NCBI GenBank assembly: GCA_031262625.1
Contig: JAISHJ010000121.1
Coordinates: 1 to 6,097, forward strand
From: Ruminococcus sp.
Lineage (GTDB): Bacteria > Bacillota > Clostridia > Oscillospirales > Ruminococcaceae
Reading direction: 5' to 3'
DNA length: 6,097 nt
The notes under the pieces are model-generated. The model did not search any database. It saw only the letters and a list, made by a program, of their open reading frames with translations, and was not told the DNA's origin. Position 1 is the first letter of the stretch; every line of letters begins with the position of its first letter. Positions 1 to 6,097 of this stretch are shown here, piece after piece. The position numbers were made by a program, and so were the translations under genes.

Positions 1-3000
1 TCGCGGATGTCGGACTCGTGTGCGCCGTCAAATACGGGGGTGCAGACCTTCCAGCCAAGTTTTGAAGCTGCCATACCGAGATGAACTTCGAGTACCTGCC
101 CGATGTTCATACGGGAAGGAACGCCGAGAGGGTTCAGTACTATATCGAGAGGAGTACCGTCGGGAAGATATGGCATATCTTCGGATTTGAGTACTCTTGA
201 TACAACGCCCTTGTTACCGTGCCGCCCCGCCATTTTATCGCCCACTTGGATTTTACGCTTTTGGGCAATATAGCAGCGGACTTTCATGTTAACGCCGGGG
301 GAGAGTTCGTCACAGTTGTCGCGGGTAAATACTTTAACGTCAACGATTATACCGGATTCGCCGTGAGGTACTTTTAAGGAGTTGTCGCGTACTTCGCGGG
401 CTTTTTCGCCGAAGATTGCGCGGAGGAGACGTTCTTCCGCAGTAAGTTCAGTTTCGCCCTTCGGAGTAACTTTTCCGACAAGGATATCCCCTGCGCGGAC
501 TTCTGCGCCGACACGAATTATTCCGCGCTCATCAAGGTCGCGGAGAGCATCTTCGCCGACGTTCGGAATATCGCGGGTAATATCTTCGGGACCGAGTTTG
601 GTGTCACGCGCTTCAATCTCGTACTCTTCGATATGGATAGAAGTATAAACGTCGTCGCGCACCATTCTTTCATTGAGAAGAACAGCATCCTCGTAGTTAT
701 AGCCTTCCCATGTCATAAAGCCGATGAGAGCATTTTTACCGATAGAGATTTCGCCGTTTGCGGTAGCAGGACCGTCAGCGATAACCTGACCTTTGATAAC
801 CATTTCGCCCTTTTTAACGGTGGGGCGTTGGTTTATACAGGTTCCTTGGTTGGAGCGTTTGAATTTAGTTAACTTGTAGGTGTGAAGCGATGCTGTGCCG
901 TCTTTTATTACAATTTCGTCGGCAGAGCAGCGTTCTACAACGCCGTCTTCATTAGCAAGAATACATACGCCGGAGTCAACCGCCGCTTTATATTCCATAC
1001 CTGTGCCGACAATCGGTGCTTCTGTCTTAAGGAGGGGGACAGCCTGCCGCTGCATATTCGAGCCCATGAGGGCACGGTTAGCATCGTCATTTTCAAGGAA
1101 CGGAATCATTGCCGTTGCGACAGAAACAACCATCTTCGGCGAAACGTCCATGTAGTCAATACGTTCACGTTCGCACTCAAGGATTTGGTCTCTGCATCTT
1201 GCCTTAACGATCGGGCGTGTAAAATGCCCCTCTTCGTCAAGCGGTTCGTTAGCCTGTGCAACTGTATAATAGTCCTCAACGTCGGCGGTCATATAAACCA
1301 CTTCGCCTGTAACTACGCCGAGAGCCTTATCAACCTTGCGGTAGGGTGCTTCGATAAATCCGTAAACATTTATCCTTGCATAAGAAGCAAGGTAGGAGAT
1401 AAGCCCGATGTTAGGACCTTCGGGGGTCTCGATAGGACACATACGCCCATAGTGGGAATAGTGAACGTCACGAACCTCAAATCCTGCTCTCTCTCTTGAC
1501 AGACCGCCCGGACCGAGTGCAGACAAACGTCTTTTATGTGTAAGTTCCGCGAGGGGGTTGGTCTGGTCCATGAACTGAGAAAGAGGAGACGAACCGAAAA
1601 ATTCGCGTATAGCCGCCGTAATCGGGCGTATATTAATTAAAGTCGAGGGGGTAACAGTCTCACTATCCTGACTGCCTATCTGCATACGCTCGCGGATAAC
1701 GCGCTCCATACGGGAGAAACCGAGGCGGAACTGATTCTGTAATAGTTCGCCTACGCTTCTTATACGGCGGTTTCCGAGATGGTCGATATCGTCAACGCTT
1801 CCTACACCATCGCAAAGGTTGAGGAAATAGCTGATTGAAGCGAAGATGTCGTCTATTATAATATGCTTCGGAACAAGCTTGTCCGAGTTTTGCTTAAGAA
1901 GTTCTAAAATTTCTGCCTTGTCGGAGGTCTGCTCTAAAATAGCCTGTAACTCGGTGAAAGAAACCTTTTCATTTATCCCGAATTCGGAGGGGTCGAAGCC
2001 GATATAAGGCTTTATGTCAACCATTCCGTTTGAGATAACCTTAACGGTAAGTTCATAAACGTTGTTTGTTACTTCGCCCAAGGGGCTTGTGATAGTTTCC
2101 TTCCGCTCAACCTTAAGCCAAGCTTCCGAAACGCCTGCCTGCTCGATTTCAAGGGCTTTGTCATAGCGGATAAGTTCTCCCGCTTCCGCCATAATCTCCC
2201 CTGTCGCAGGATTCACGATAGGGTGAACGAGATAATGCCCGGTAATGCGCGAAGCTATGCCGAGTTTCTTGTTATATTTATATCTGCCGAAACGCGCAAG
2301 GTCGTAACGCTTTGCGTCAAAGAACAGATTGTTTATATGCTGGAGGGAGTTTTCAACCGTAGGAGGTTCGCCCGGACGAAGCTTCTTATAAACTTCAAGG
2401 AGCGCTTCTTCGGTATTTTTAGTCGGGTCTTTTTGAAGTATGGTTTGAGTTATACGCTCTGTTTCGCCGAAACGCGCAATAATCTCCTCATCCGTACCGG
2501 TTCCGAGTGCCCTTATAAAGGTCGTGAGGGGAATCTTGCGGTTTTTATCAATACGAACGTAGACCACGTCCTGTGAGTCCATCTCGTATTCAAGCCACGC
2601 GCCGCGGTTAGGGATAACGGTTGCGGAATAGAGGTCCTTACCCGTTTTATCCTTTTCAACAGCATAATAAACGCCCGGAGAACGAACAAGCTGTGATACA
2701 ATAACACGTTCCGCGCCGTTTATTATAAATGTTCCGGAGTCTGTCATAAGCGGGAAATCGCCCATGAAGACTTCGTTTTCCTTAACGTCGCCTGTTTCTT
2801 TATTCCAAAGCGTTGCCTTAACGCGAAGCGGCGCGGCGTAGGTTGCGTCGCGTTCTTTACATTCGGCTATGGTATACTTCGGGGTCTCGTCCAGTCTGTA
2901 TGTGTTGAAATTTAATACGAGGTTACCGTTATAGTCAGTAATAGCGGCAACATCGCGAAATACTTCTTTTAAACCCTCCTCTAAAAACCACTTGTAGGAA

Positions 3001-3104
3001 TTTTTTTGTACCTCGATAAGATTCGGCATATTAAGCACTTCGGGAATTTTCCCAAAACTCATACGCTTTGTCTTTCCGAGGTTCACCGGCTTGACATTCA
3101 CCAT
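1..3104 (-). CDS. rpoB: DNA-directed RNA polymerase subunit beta (RpoB), C-terminus cut off by window edge
   Basis: This is the beta subunit of RNA polymerase, which with beta-prime forms the catalytic cleft for transcription. The reverse strand reads open from ATG at 3104 to the window edge: 1034 complete codons plus two bases, with no stop. Recognisable blocks in order are the N-terminal MPNLIEVQKNSYKWFLEEGL, the NGAERVIVSQLVRSPGVYY block from about residue 129, the rifampicin pocket FMDQTNPLAELTHKRRLSAL around residues 511-530, the following GPGGLSRERAGFEVRDVHYS block, CPIETPEGPNIGLI, and the active-site GDKMAGRHGNKGVVS from residue 955. Clostridial RpoB is usually about 1200-1250 residues, so roughly the last 170-220 (the beta-prime-contacting C-terminus) lie outside. 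D513, H523 and S528, equivalent to E. coli D516, H526 and S531, are unchanged, so nothing suggests rifampicin resistance. The start is chosen because family members begin a few residues before this conserved block and a GGAGG lies upstream. No rplL precedes it; the gene is first in its transcript. Confidence 0.98.
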   Translation of the reverse strand, partial: MVNVKPVNLGKTKRMSFGKIPEVLNMPNLIEVQKNSYKWFLEEGLKEVFRDVAAITDYNGNLVLNFNTYRLDETPKYTIAECKERDATYAAPLRVKATLWNKETGDVKENEVFMGDFPLMTDSGTFIINGAERVIVSQLVRSPGVYYAVEKDKTGKDLYSATVIPNRGAWLEYEMDSQDVVYVRIDKNRKIPLTTFIRALGTGTDEEIIARFGETERITQTILQKDPTKNTEEALLEVYKKLRPGEPPTVENSLQHINNLFFDAKRYDLARFGRYKYNKKLGIASRITGHYLVHPIVNPATGEIMAEAGELIRYDKALEIEQAGVSEAWLKVERKETITSPLGEVTNNVYELTVKVISNGMVDIKPYIGFDPSEFGINEKVSFTELQAILEQTSDKAEILELLKQNSDKLVPKHIIIDDIFASISYFLNLCDGVGSVDDIDHLGNRRIRSVGELLQNQFRLGFSRMERVIRERMQIGSQDSETVTPSTLINIRPITAAIREFFGSSPLSQFMDQTNPLAELTHKRRLSALGPGGLSRERAGFEVRDVHYSHYGRMCPIETPEGPNIGLISYLASYARINVYGFIEAPYRKVDKALGVVTGEVVYMTADVEDYYTVAQANEPLDEEGHFTRPIVKARCRDQILECERERIDYMDVSPKMVVSVATAMIPFLENDDANRALMGSNMQRQAVPLLKTEAPIVGTGMEYKAAVDSGVCILANEDGVVERCSADEIVIKDGTASLHTYKLTKFKRSNQGTCINQRPTVKKGEMVIKGQVIADGPATANGEISIGKNALIGFMTWEGYNYEDAVLLNERMVRDDVYTSIHIEEYEIEARDTKLGPEDITRDIPNVGEDALRDLDERGIIRVGAEVRAGDILVGKVTPKGETELTAEERLLRAIFGEKAREVRDNSLKVPHGESGIIVDVKVFTRDNCDELSPGVNMKVRCYIAQKRKIQVGDKMAGRHGNKGVVSRVLKSEDMPYLPDGTPLDIVLNPLGVPSRMNIGQVLEVHLGMAASKLGWKVCTPVFDGAHESDIR

Positions 3105-3225
3105 AGGCGATTTAACCTCCCGAAACAGAATACACAGCACAAATTCAATGTCTGCCTATCTGCTCGCAATTAATAAAAAAGGGGAAATTTATTTAAACTA
3201 TTTACATTGACGCATAATGATACAT
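3105..3225 (-). other. 5' leader of rpoB mRNA
   Basis: About 120 bases separate the predicted transcription start (near 3225, placed 7 bases after the -10 box) from the rpoB ATG. The leader is AT-rich, with a CCCC-TTTTTT run (3184 to 3175) but no GC-rich stem in front of it, so I do not read it as a terminator. I recognise no riboswitch or ribosomal-protein binding leader. The length leaves room for post-transcriptional control, but nothing in the sequence proves it. Confidence 0.5.
3116..3120 (-). promoter_or_regulatory. rpoB ribosome binding site
   Basis: GGAGG on the minus strand (CCTCC as written), 11 bases before the ATG at 3104. The spacing is slightly longer than the usual 6-9 bases, but no closer in-frame start codon exists and the next possible one (GTG at 3101) would be further away. 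Confidence 0.75.
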
Positions 3226-3231
3226 TTATTA

Positions 3232-3260
3232 ATTATACACTTGCATTTTAAACTTGTCAA
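3232..3260 (-). promoter_or_regulatory. Consensus sigma-A (sigma-70 type) promoter of rpoB
   Basis: On the minus strand, -35 TTGACA (3260-3255) and -10 TATAAT (3237-3232) are both exact consensus hexamers separated by exactly 17 bases. The DNA upstream of the -35 is rich in A and T runs and could act as an UP element. The predicted start is near 3225. This promoter gives rpoB its own transcription start, divergent from that of rubrerythrin. Confidence 0.85.
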
Positions 3261-3287
3261 GAGTTTAGCACTATTTTTTACATTTTA

Positions 3288-3305
3288 TTCATAACTTAAT
3301 ATGAA
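3288..3305. repeat. Small inverted repeat midway between the divergent promoters
   Basis: TTCATA (3288-3293) and TATGAA (3300-3305) form a perfect 6-bp inverted repeat around a 6-bp centre. It sits almost exactly halfway between the two -35 boxes (3260 and 3338). It could be a regulator site, but short AT-rich inverted repeats occur by chance in sequence this AT-rich. Confidence 0.25.
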
Positions 3306-3337
3306 AATTTCGTTTTATGAAAATCTTAGATTTTTTC

Positions 3338-3366
3338 TTGACATTAAGATTAAAAATTGTTATAAT
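3338..3366 (+). promoter_or_regulatory. Consensus sigma-A (sigma-70 type) promoter of rubrerythrin
   Basis: -35 TTGACA (3338-3343) and -10 TATAAT (3361-3366) are exact consensus hexamers with a 17-base spacer. Transcription should start near 3373, giving a short leader of about 30 bases to the rbr ATG. A-rich and T-rich runs lie upstream of the -35. So strong a core promoter is typical of a gene that is either very highly expressed or held down by a repressor. Confidence 0.88.
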
Positions 3367-3374
3367 TATAATAG
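3360..3374 (+). promoter_or_regulatory. Possible PerR-type operator over the rubrerythrin -10 box
   Basis: TTATAATTATAA (3360-3371) is a perfect 12-bp palindrome. Set against the published PerR box TTATAATNATTATAA, bases 3360-3374 match 12 of 14 defined positions. It overlaps the -10 box and the presumed start site, a position where a bound repressor would block polymerase. Rubrerythrins are known PerR targets in Clostridium, which fits. The caution is that the consensus -10 hexamer itself supplies half of the match and the region is very AT-rich. Confidence 0.4.
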
Positions 3375-3392
3375 TATTCAGTATAATTTTCC

Positions 3393-3398
3393 GGAGGT
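3393..3398 (+). promoter_or_regulatory. rbr ribosome binding site
   Basis: GGAGGT ends 5 bases before ATG 3404, and this fixes the start. An ATG at 3399 touches the site directly and is out of frame. An upstream in-frame ATG at 3317 lies before the promoter and cannot be the start. Confidence 0.88.
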
Positions 3399-3403
3399 AT
3401 GAT

Positions 3404-3943
3404 ATGGAACTTAAAGGAAGTAAAACAGAAGCGAATCTTCTTGCGGCATTTGCAGGTGAGTCACAGGCTCGCAATAAATACACTTACTACGCAAGCAAAG
3501 CACGTTCGGAAGGTTACGTTCAGATTGCCGACATATTCCAAATGACGGCTGACAATGAAAAAGAACACGCTAAGATGTGGTTTAAGGAACTCCACGGAGG
3601 TGCTGTACCCGCGACAACTTCAAACCTTGCGGACGCGGCTGCCGGCGAAAACTTCGAGTGGACCGAGATGTATAAAGGTTTTGCCGAAACCGCTAAAGCG
3701 GAGGGCTTCACAAAAATTGCTTTCCTCTTTGAAAAGGTTGCGGATATTGAGAAACGCCATGAAGAGCGTTACCGTAAACTGCTTGAAAACGTTGAGGGCG
3801 GTCTTGTCTTTTCAAAAGACGGCGACGCTATATGGGAGTGTTCCAACTGCGGACATATCCATGTAGGCAAAAAAGCGCCGGAAGTTTGCCCGGTTTGCGC
3901 TCATCCGCAAAGCTATTTCAGAGTTTTCTCAGAAGCACTTTAA
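3404..3943 (+). CDS. rbr: Rubrerythrin
   Basis: Cytoplasmic non-haem iron protein that reduces hydrogen peroxide to water with electrons passed through its rubredoxin centre; it protects anaerobes from oxidative stress. The 179-residue product is close to the usual length of about 180-195. Residues 1-135 are the ferritin-like four-helix diiron domain, with FAGESQARNKY (E19), NEKEH (E52, H55), an ExxE pair (E85, E88) and DIEKRH (E116, H119) as likely iron ligands. Residues 143-175 are the rubredoxin-like domain with cysteines 146, 149, 162 and 165 in the CX2CX12CX2C spacing typical of rubrerythrin. All expected metal ligands appear present, so the protein should be functional. There is no signal peptide. 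It is the first gene after a consensus promoter overlapped by a PerR-like palindrome, suggesting peroxide-inducible expression. The start is set by GGAGGT just upstream. Confidence 0.97.
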   Translation: MELKGSKTEANLLAAFAGESQARNKYTYYASKARSEGYVQIADIFQMTADNEKEHAKMWFKELHGGAVPATTSNLADAAAGENFEWTEMYKGFAETAKAEGFTKIAFLFEKVADIEKRHEERYRKLLENVEGGLVFSKDGDAIWECSNCGHIHVGKKAPEVCPVCAHPQSYFRVFSEAL

Positions 3944-3956
3944 GTTAATACTTACC

Positions 3957-3986
3957 ATTCGCCGACGGCTTTTACTGTCGGCGAAT
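3957..3986 (+). terminator. Hairpin after rbr, possible weak or partial terminator
   Basis: ATTCGCCGAC (3957-3966) and GTCGGCGAAT (3977-3986) form a perfect 10-bp stem with a 10-base loop, beginning 13 bases after the rbr stop. The following bases (ACTATATAAATATA) are AT-rich but lack a run of T, so a standard intrinsic terminator is doubtful on the plus strand. The minus strand has no T-run after it either. It may reduce read-through, stabilise the rbr message end, or act as a processing site between rbr and dcd. Confidence 0.5.
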
Positions 3987-4001
3987 ACTATATAAATATA
4001 C

Positions 4002-4008
4002 AAGGTGA
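4002..4008 (+). promoter_or_regulatory. dcd ribosome binding site
   Basis: AAGGTGA, with AAGG ending 8 bases before ATG 4014. It decides the start: an in-frame GTG at 4005 lies inside this site and has no binding site of its own, whereas dCTP deaminases characteristically begin MILS, as here from 4014. Confidence 0.75.
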
Positions 4009-4013
4009 ATGAT

Positions 4014-4541
4014 ATGATACTTTCGGGAAGAGAGATAAAGAGGGCAATAGCGGACGGCGAGATTATAATAACGCCGTATGATGAAAAAAAAATTAACCCG
4101 AACAGCGTTAACCTTACGCTGTCGGACGAACTCATGTACTATAAAGATGACACGCTTGACATGAAGAAGCTTAACGAGACGGTAAGCCTTAAAATTCCCG
4201 AAAGCGGGATAATTTTAGAGCCGAATAAACTCTATCTCGGGCGAACGAACGAATTTACCTCGACCGATTACTATGTACCTATGCTTGAGGGGCGGAGCTC
4301 TACCGGGCGGCTCGGGCTTTTTATCCACGTTACCGCAGGTTTCGGTGATGTCGGCTTCAAAGGCTTCTGGACACTCGAAATGTTCTGCATTGAGCCTATA
4401 AAAATTTACCCTAATGTTGATATTTGCCAGATATACTATCACACAATAAAGGGCGATTACGACCTTTACAAATCCGGTAAGTACCAAAACAACACGGGTA
4501 TTCAGCCCTCTCTCATGTACAAAGATTTCTTACAGGGGTAA
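4014..4541 (+). CDS. dcd: dCTP deaminase, possibly bifunctional (dUMP-forming)
   Basis: Deaminates dCTP to dUTP (or directly to dUMP plus pyrophosphate in the bifunctional type), feeding thymidylate synthesis; a cytoplasmic homotrimer of the dUTPase fold. The 175-residue product has the usual length. Visible family features are the MILSGREI start, NPNSVNLTLSDEL (residues 28-40), EGRSSTGRLGLFIHVTAGF (92-110), the catalytic glutamate E122 in WTLEMF (equivalent to E. coli E138), and the C-terminal SGKYQNNTGIQPS (154-166) that closes over the nucleotide. The segment HVTAGFGDVGFKG resembles the bifunctional Methanocaldococcus jannaschii enzyme (TAGWIDAGFKG) more than E. coli Dcd (TAHRIDPGW), so both activities are possible; this is recall-based comparison, not an alignment. 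It follows rbr after 70 bases that contain a hairpin and no convincing promoter, and is followed 3 bases later by the galactosidase gene. Confidence 0.93.
   Translation: MILSGREIKRAIADGEIIITPYDEKKINPNSVNLTLSDELMYYKDDTLDMKKLNETVSLKIPESGIILEPNKLYLGRTNEFTSTDYYVPMLEGRSSTGRLGLFIHVTAGFGDVGFKGFWTLEMFCIEPIKIYPNVDICQIYYHTIKGDYDLYKSGKYQNNTGIQPSLMYKDFLQG
4534..4538 (+). promoter_or_regulatory. Ribosome binding site of the alpha-galactosidase gene, inside the end of dcd
   Basis: AGGGG, 6 bases before ATG 4545, overlapping the last codons of dcd. Its position within the upstream gene points to translational coupling between dcd and the galactosidase gene. Confidence 0.65.
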
Positions 4542-4544
4542 TTT

Positions 4545-6097
4545 ATGCCGATAATTATAAATAAATCTCACAAAAAATACAGCAAGTATATTTGGCAGAG
4601 AAACGAAGACGTTCCCCTTGAGACTGACTTAACGACGATTACTCTACAGTCTAAAGCTTCAACCTATGCGATGGCTGTTACCGACGATGATTATCTTTTG
4701 CACCTTCACTGGGGGGCGAAAGTTAACGGAGATCTTTCCTACATACTTTTCGGGAAAAATCCCTATACCCTTGCGGAAAATCTTCGCGATAAGGGTACGT
4801 TTATGGACAGCGTGCCTTTCGAGTACCCCTGTCACGGCACAGGCGACTACAGAGAGCCAAGTATTATGGTTATGGACAAGAATAACGCTTCAACGGTTGA
4901 CCTTAAATTTAAAGGTGTAGAAGTTATACCCGGAAAGCCTAAACTTGACGGGCTTCCGGCTACATTCGGCGACAATTGCGAAACGGCGGTAGTAACTCTT
5001 GAAGATGACTATCTTAAACTTCGAGCAGAACTCCTCTATACTGTTTTTGATGATCTTGATGTTATTACCCGAAGCGTAAAGCTTACGAATTTTTCAAGCG
5101 ACACTATATATATAACGAGAGTACTAAGCAGCTCTGTAGACTTTAACCGCGCAGACTTCGATATGCTGACGGTGAACGGCTCGTGGGCGCGTGAGCGTAT
5201 CCCTTCCCGCGCTCCCCTTCATAAAGGCAGACAATCGGTCGAATCCGTAAAGGGTGAGAGCAGTCACCAGTCGAACCCGTTTTTCGCGCTTCTTTCTCAT
5301 AACGCTGACGAGGAAAACGGCGAAGTCTACGGCTTTAATTTTTGCTACAGCGGAGATTTTTACGGCGGTGCAGAAGTTACCCAACATGATTTCACACGCG
5401 CTGTTATGGGGCTTAACTACTTCGATTTTTCGTGGAAACTTGAACCCGGTGAGACTTTTACCGCCCCGGAATGTATAATGGTTTACTCCTCTGCCGGATT
5501 AGGGCAGATGTCGAGGACCTACCACGACCTCTACAGAAATAATCTAATCAGAAGCAAATGGAATAAAAAGCTTCGCCCTGTACTTATCAATAATTGGGAA
5601 GCTACTTATTTTAACTTCGATACCGATAAGCTTATTGCTATTGCTAAAGAAGCGGCAGTCTGCGGAATTGATATGCTCGTTATGGATGACGGCTGGTTCG
5701 GGCATCGCGACTCGGATAATTCCTCCCTCGGGGACTGGAAAGTGTATGAAAAGAAACTTCCCGGGGGACTTAGTAAGCTTGTAAGCGAAGTCAACGCTCT
5801 CGGAATGAAGTTCGGGTTGTGGTTTGAGCCGGAGATGGTCTCCCCAGACAGCGACCTATATCGCGCGCACCCCGATTGGGCTATTCATATAGAGGGAAGA
5901 GAACTTACACAGTCGAGAGGTCAATATGTTTTAGATTTCTCTAACCCCGACGTTCGCGAAAATATCAAGGCACAGATGAAAGCTATCCTTGATTCCGCAA
6001 ATATTGAATACATTAAGTGGGATATGAACAGGCAATTAACCGAAATCGCTTCGTCTTATCTCCCCACCGACAGACAGCGCGAACTCCGCCACAGATA
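4545..6097 (+). CDS. Alpha-galactosidase, glycoside hydrolase family 36 (3' end outside window)
   Basis: Hydrolyses terminal alpha-1,6-galactose from oligosaccharides such as melibiose and raffinose. The frame is open from ATG 4545 to the window edge: 517 complete codons of an expected 720-740. Residues 1 to about 320 are the N-terminal beta-sandwich, including EYPCHGTGDYREPSI (93-107), a loop typical of tetrameric GH36 enzymes. The catalytic barrel follows: PVLINNWEATYFNF (345-358), MDDGWFG (D381, D382), SSLGDW, FGLWFEPEMVSPDSDLYRAH (423-442), QYVLDFSNPDV (460-470) and IKWDMNR, whose D493 is the expected nucleophile. The acid/base aspartate lies in the missing C-terminal part. No signal peptide is visible, so the enzyme should act in the cytoplasm on imported sugars; a transporter might be encoded downstream. 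It starts 3 bases after dcd with its binding site inside dcd, so the two are probably co-transcribed. No catabolite-control site is visible immediately upstream. Exact substrate preference cannot be told from this part, and I give no symbol because aga, rafA, melA and galA are all used. Confidence 0.96.
   Translation, partial: MPIIINKSHKKYSKYIWQRNEDVPLETDLTTITLQSKASTYAMAVTDDDYLLHLHWGAKVNGDLSYILFGKNPYTLAENLRDKGTFMDSVPFEYPCHGTGDYREPSIMVMDKNNASTVDLKFKGVEVIPGKPKLDGLPATFGDNCETAVVTLEDDYLKLRAELLYTVFDDLDVITRSVKLTNFSSDTIYITRVLSSSVDFNRADFDMLTVNGSWARERIPSRAPLHKGRQSVESVKGESSHQSNPFFALLSHNADEENGEVYGFNFCYSGDFYGGAEVTQHDFTRAVMGLNYFDFSWKLEPGETFTAPECIMVYSSAGLGQMSRTYHDLYRNNLIRSKWNKKLRPVLINNWEATYFNFDTDKLIAIAKEAAVCGIDMLVMDDGWFGHRDSDNSSLGDWKVYEKKLPGGLSKLVSEVNALGMKFGLWFEPEMVSPDSDLYRAHPDWAIHIEGRELTQSRGQYVLDFSNPDVRENIKAQMKAILDSANIEYIKWDMNRQLTEIASSYLPTDRQRELRHR

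Noticed and set aside
1500..1620. Possible rifampicin-resistance allele in RpoB
   Set aside because: The commonly mutated positions (E. coli D516, H526, S531 equivalents) all carry the wild-type residue.
382..2576. Several plus-strand open frames of 79-205 codons opposite rpoB (for example 882-1499)
   Set aside because: They lie wholly antisense to a clearly conserved rpoB reading frame, their translations show no recognisable domain, and they have no convincing binding site or start context. They follow from the codon bias of rpoB.
3175..3184. CCCC-TTTTTT run in the rpoB leader as a terminator or attenuator
   Set aside because: No GC-rich stem precedes the T-run; only a weak A-T-only pairing around it is possible.
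3202..3225. Seven-codon minus-strand ORF at the start of the rpoB leader as a possible leader peptide
   Set aside because: Its ATG coincides with the predicted transcription start, it has no binding site, and no attenuator stem follows.
3207..3235. Plus-strand TTGACG as a second promoter
   Set aside because: At acceptable spacing the downstream hexamer (TAATTA) matches the -10 consensus at only two positions.
3317..3403. N-terminal extension of rubrerythrin from an in-frame ATG at 3317
   Set aside because: It would begin upstream of the -35 box, adds 29 residues rich in Ile/Phe absent from the family, and has no ribosome binding site; ATG 3404 has GGAGGT at ideal spacing.
3289..3483. Minus-strand open frame of 64 codons across the rpoB-rbr control region
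   Set aside because: It crosses the rbr promoter and the rbr coding start, its composition follows the AT-rich DNA, and it has no recognisable motif.
4005..4013. GTG start for dcd three codons upstream
   Set aside because: The GTG lies within the ribosome binding site of ATG 4014, and the family begins MILSG exactly at 4014.
4666..5794. Short open frames on both strands inside the galactosidase gene
   Set aside because: All overlap the long open GH36 frame, whose catalytic motifs are intact; they show no domain of their own.

Overview
The window is about 6.1 kb of ordinary chromosomal DNA from a low-to-mid GC Gram-positive anaerobe. It is most likely a Clostridia member, perhaps of the Ruminococcaceae/Oscillospiraceae type found in gut or rumen. 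That reading rests on a rubrerythrin (an anaerobe's peroxide-defence protein), strong GGAGG ribosome binding sites, housekeeping sigma promoters with exact TTGACA/TATAAT boxes, an RpoB without the large proteobacterial insertions, and a dCTP deaminase with the MILSG...SGKYQNN.GIQPS sequence style I associate with clostridia. The genus assignment is inference.

Layout: the minus strand from 3104 down to base 1 is rpoB, the RNA polymerase beta subunit, cut off by the window edge before its C-terminus. A 299-bp AT-rich divergent control region (3105-3403) follows, carrying two back-to-back promoters that both match the sigma-A consensus exactly with 17-bp spacing: one fires left into rpoB (with a leader of about 120 nt), the other right into rubrerythrin. 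A palindrome resembling a PerR box lies over the -10 box of the rubrerythrin promoter.

The plus strand then carries rbr (rubrerythrin, 3404-3943), a 10-bp perfect hairpin without a good T-tract (3957-3986), dcd (dCTP deaminase, 4014-4541) and, after only 3 bases, a GH36 alpha-galactosidase (4545 to the window end, truncated). I see no promoter of its own for dcd or the galactosidase, so rbr-dcd-galactosidase may be read partly as one transcript, with the hairpin lowering expression after rbr. The three functions (peroxide detoxification, dUMP/dUTP supply for thymidylate, galactoside breakdown) do not form an obvious pathway; the grouping looks like genomic adjacency rather than a dedicated system.

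I found no tRNA, rRNA, CRISPR array, insertion sequence or phage gene. I also see no candidate for an entirely new system; the points worth a second look are regulatory (the divergent consensus promoters, the PerR-like site, rpoB detached from rplL) and the possible dual activity of the dCTP deaminase.
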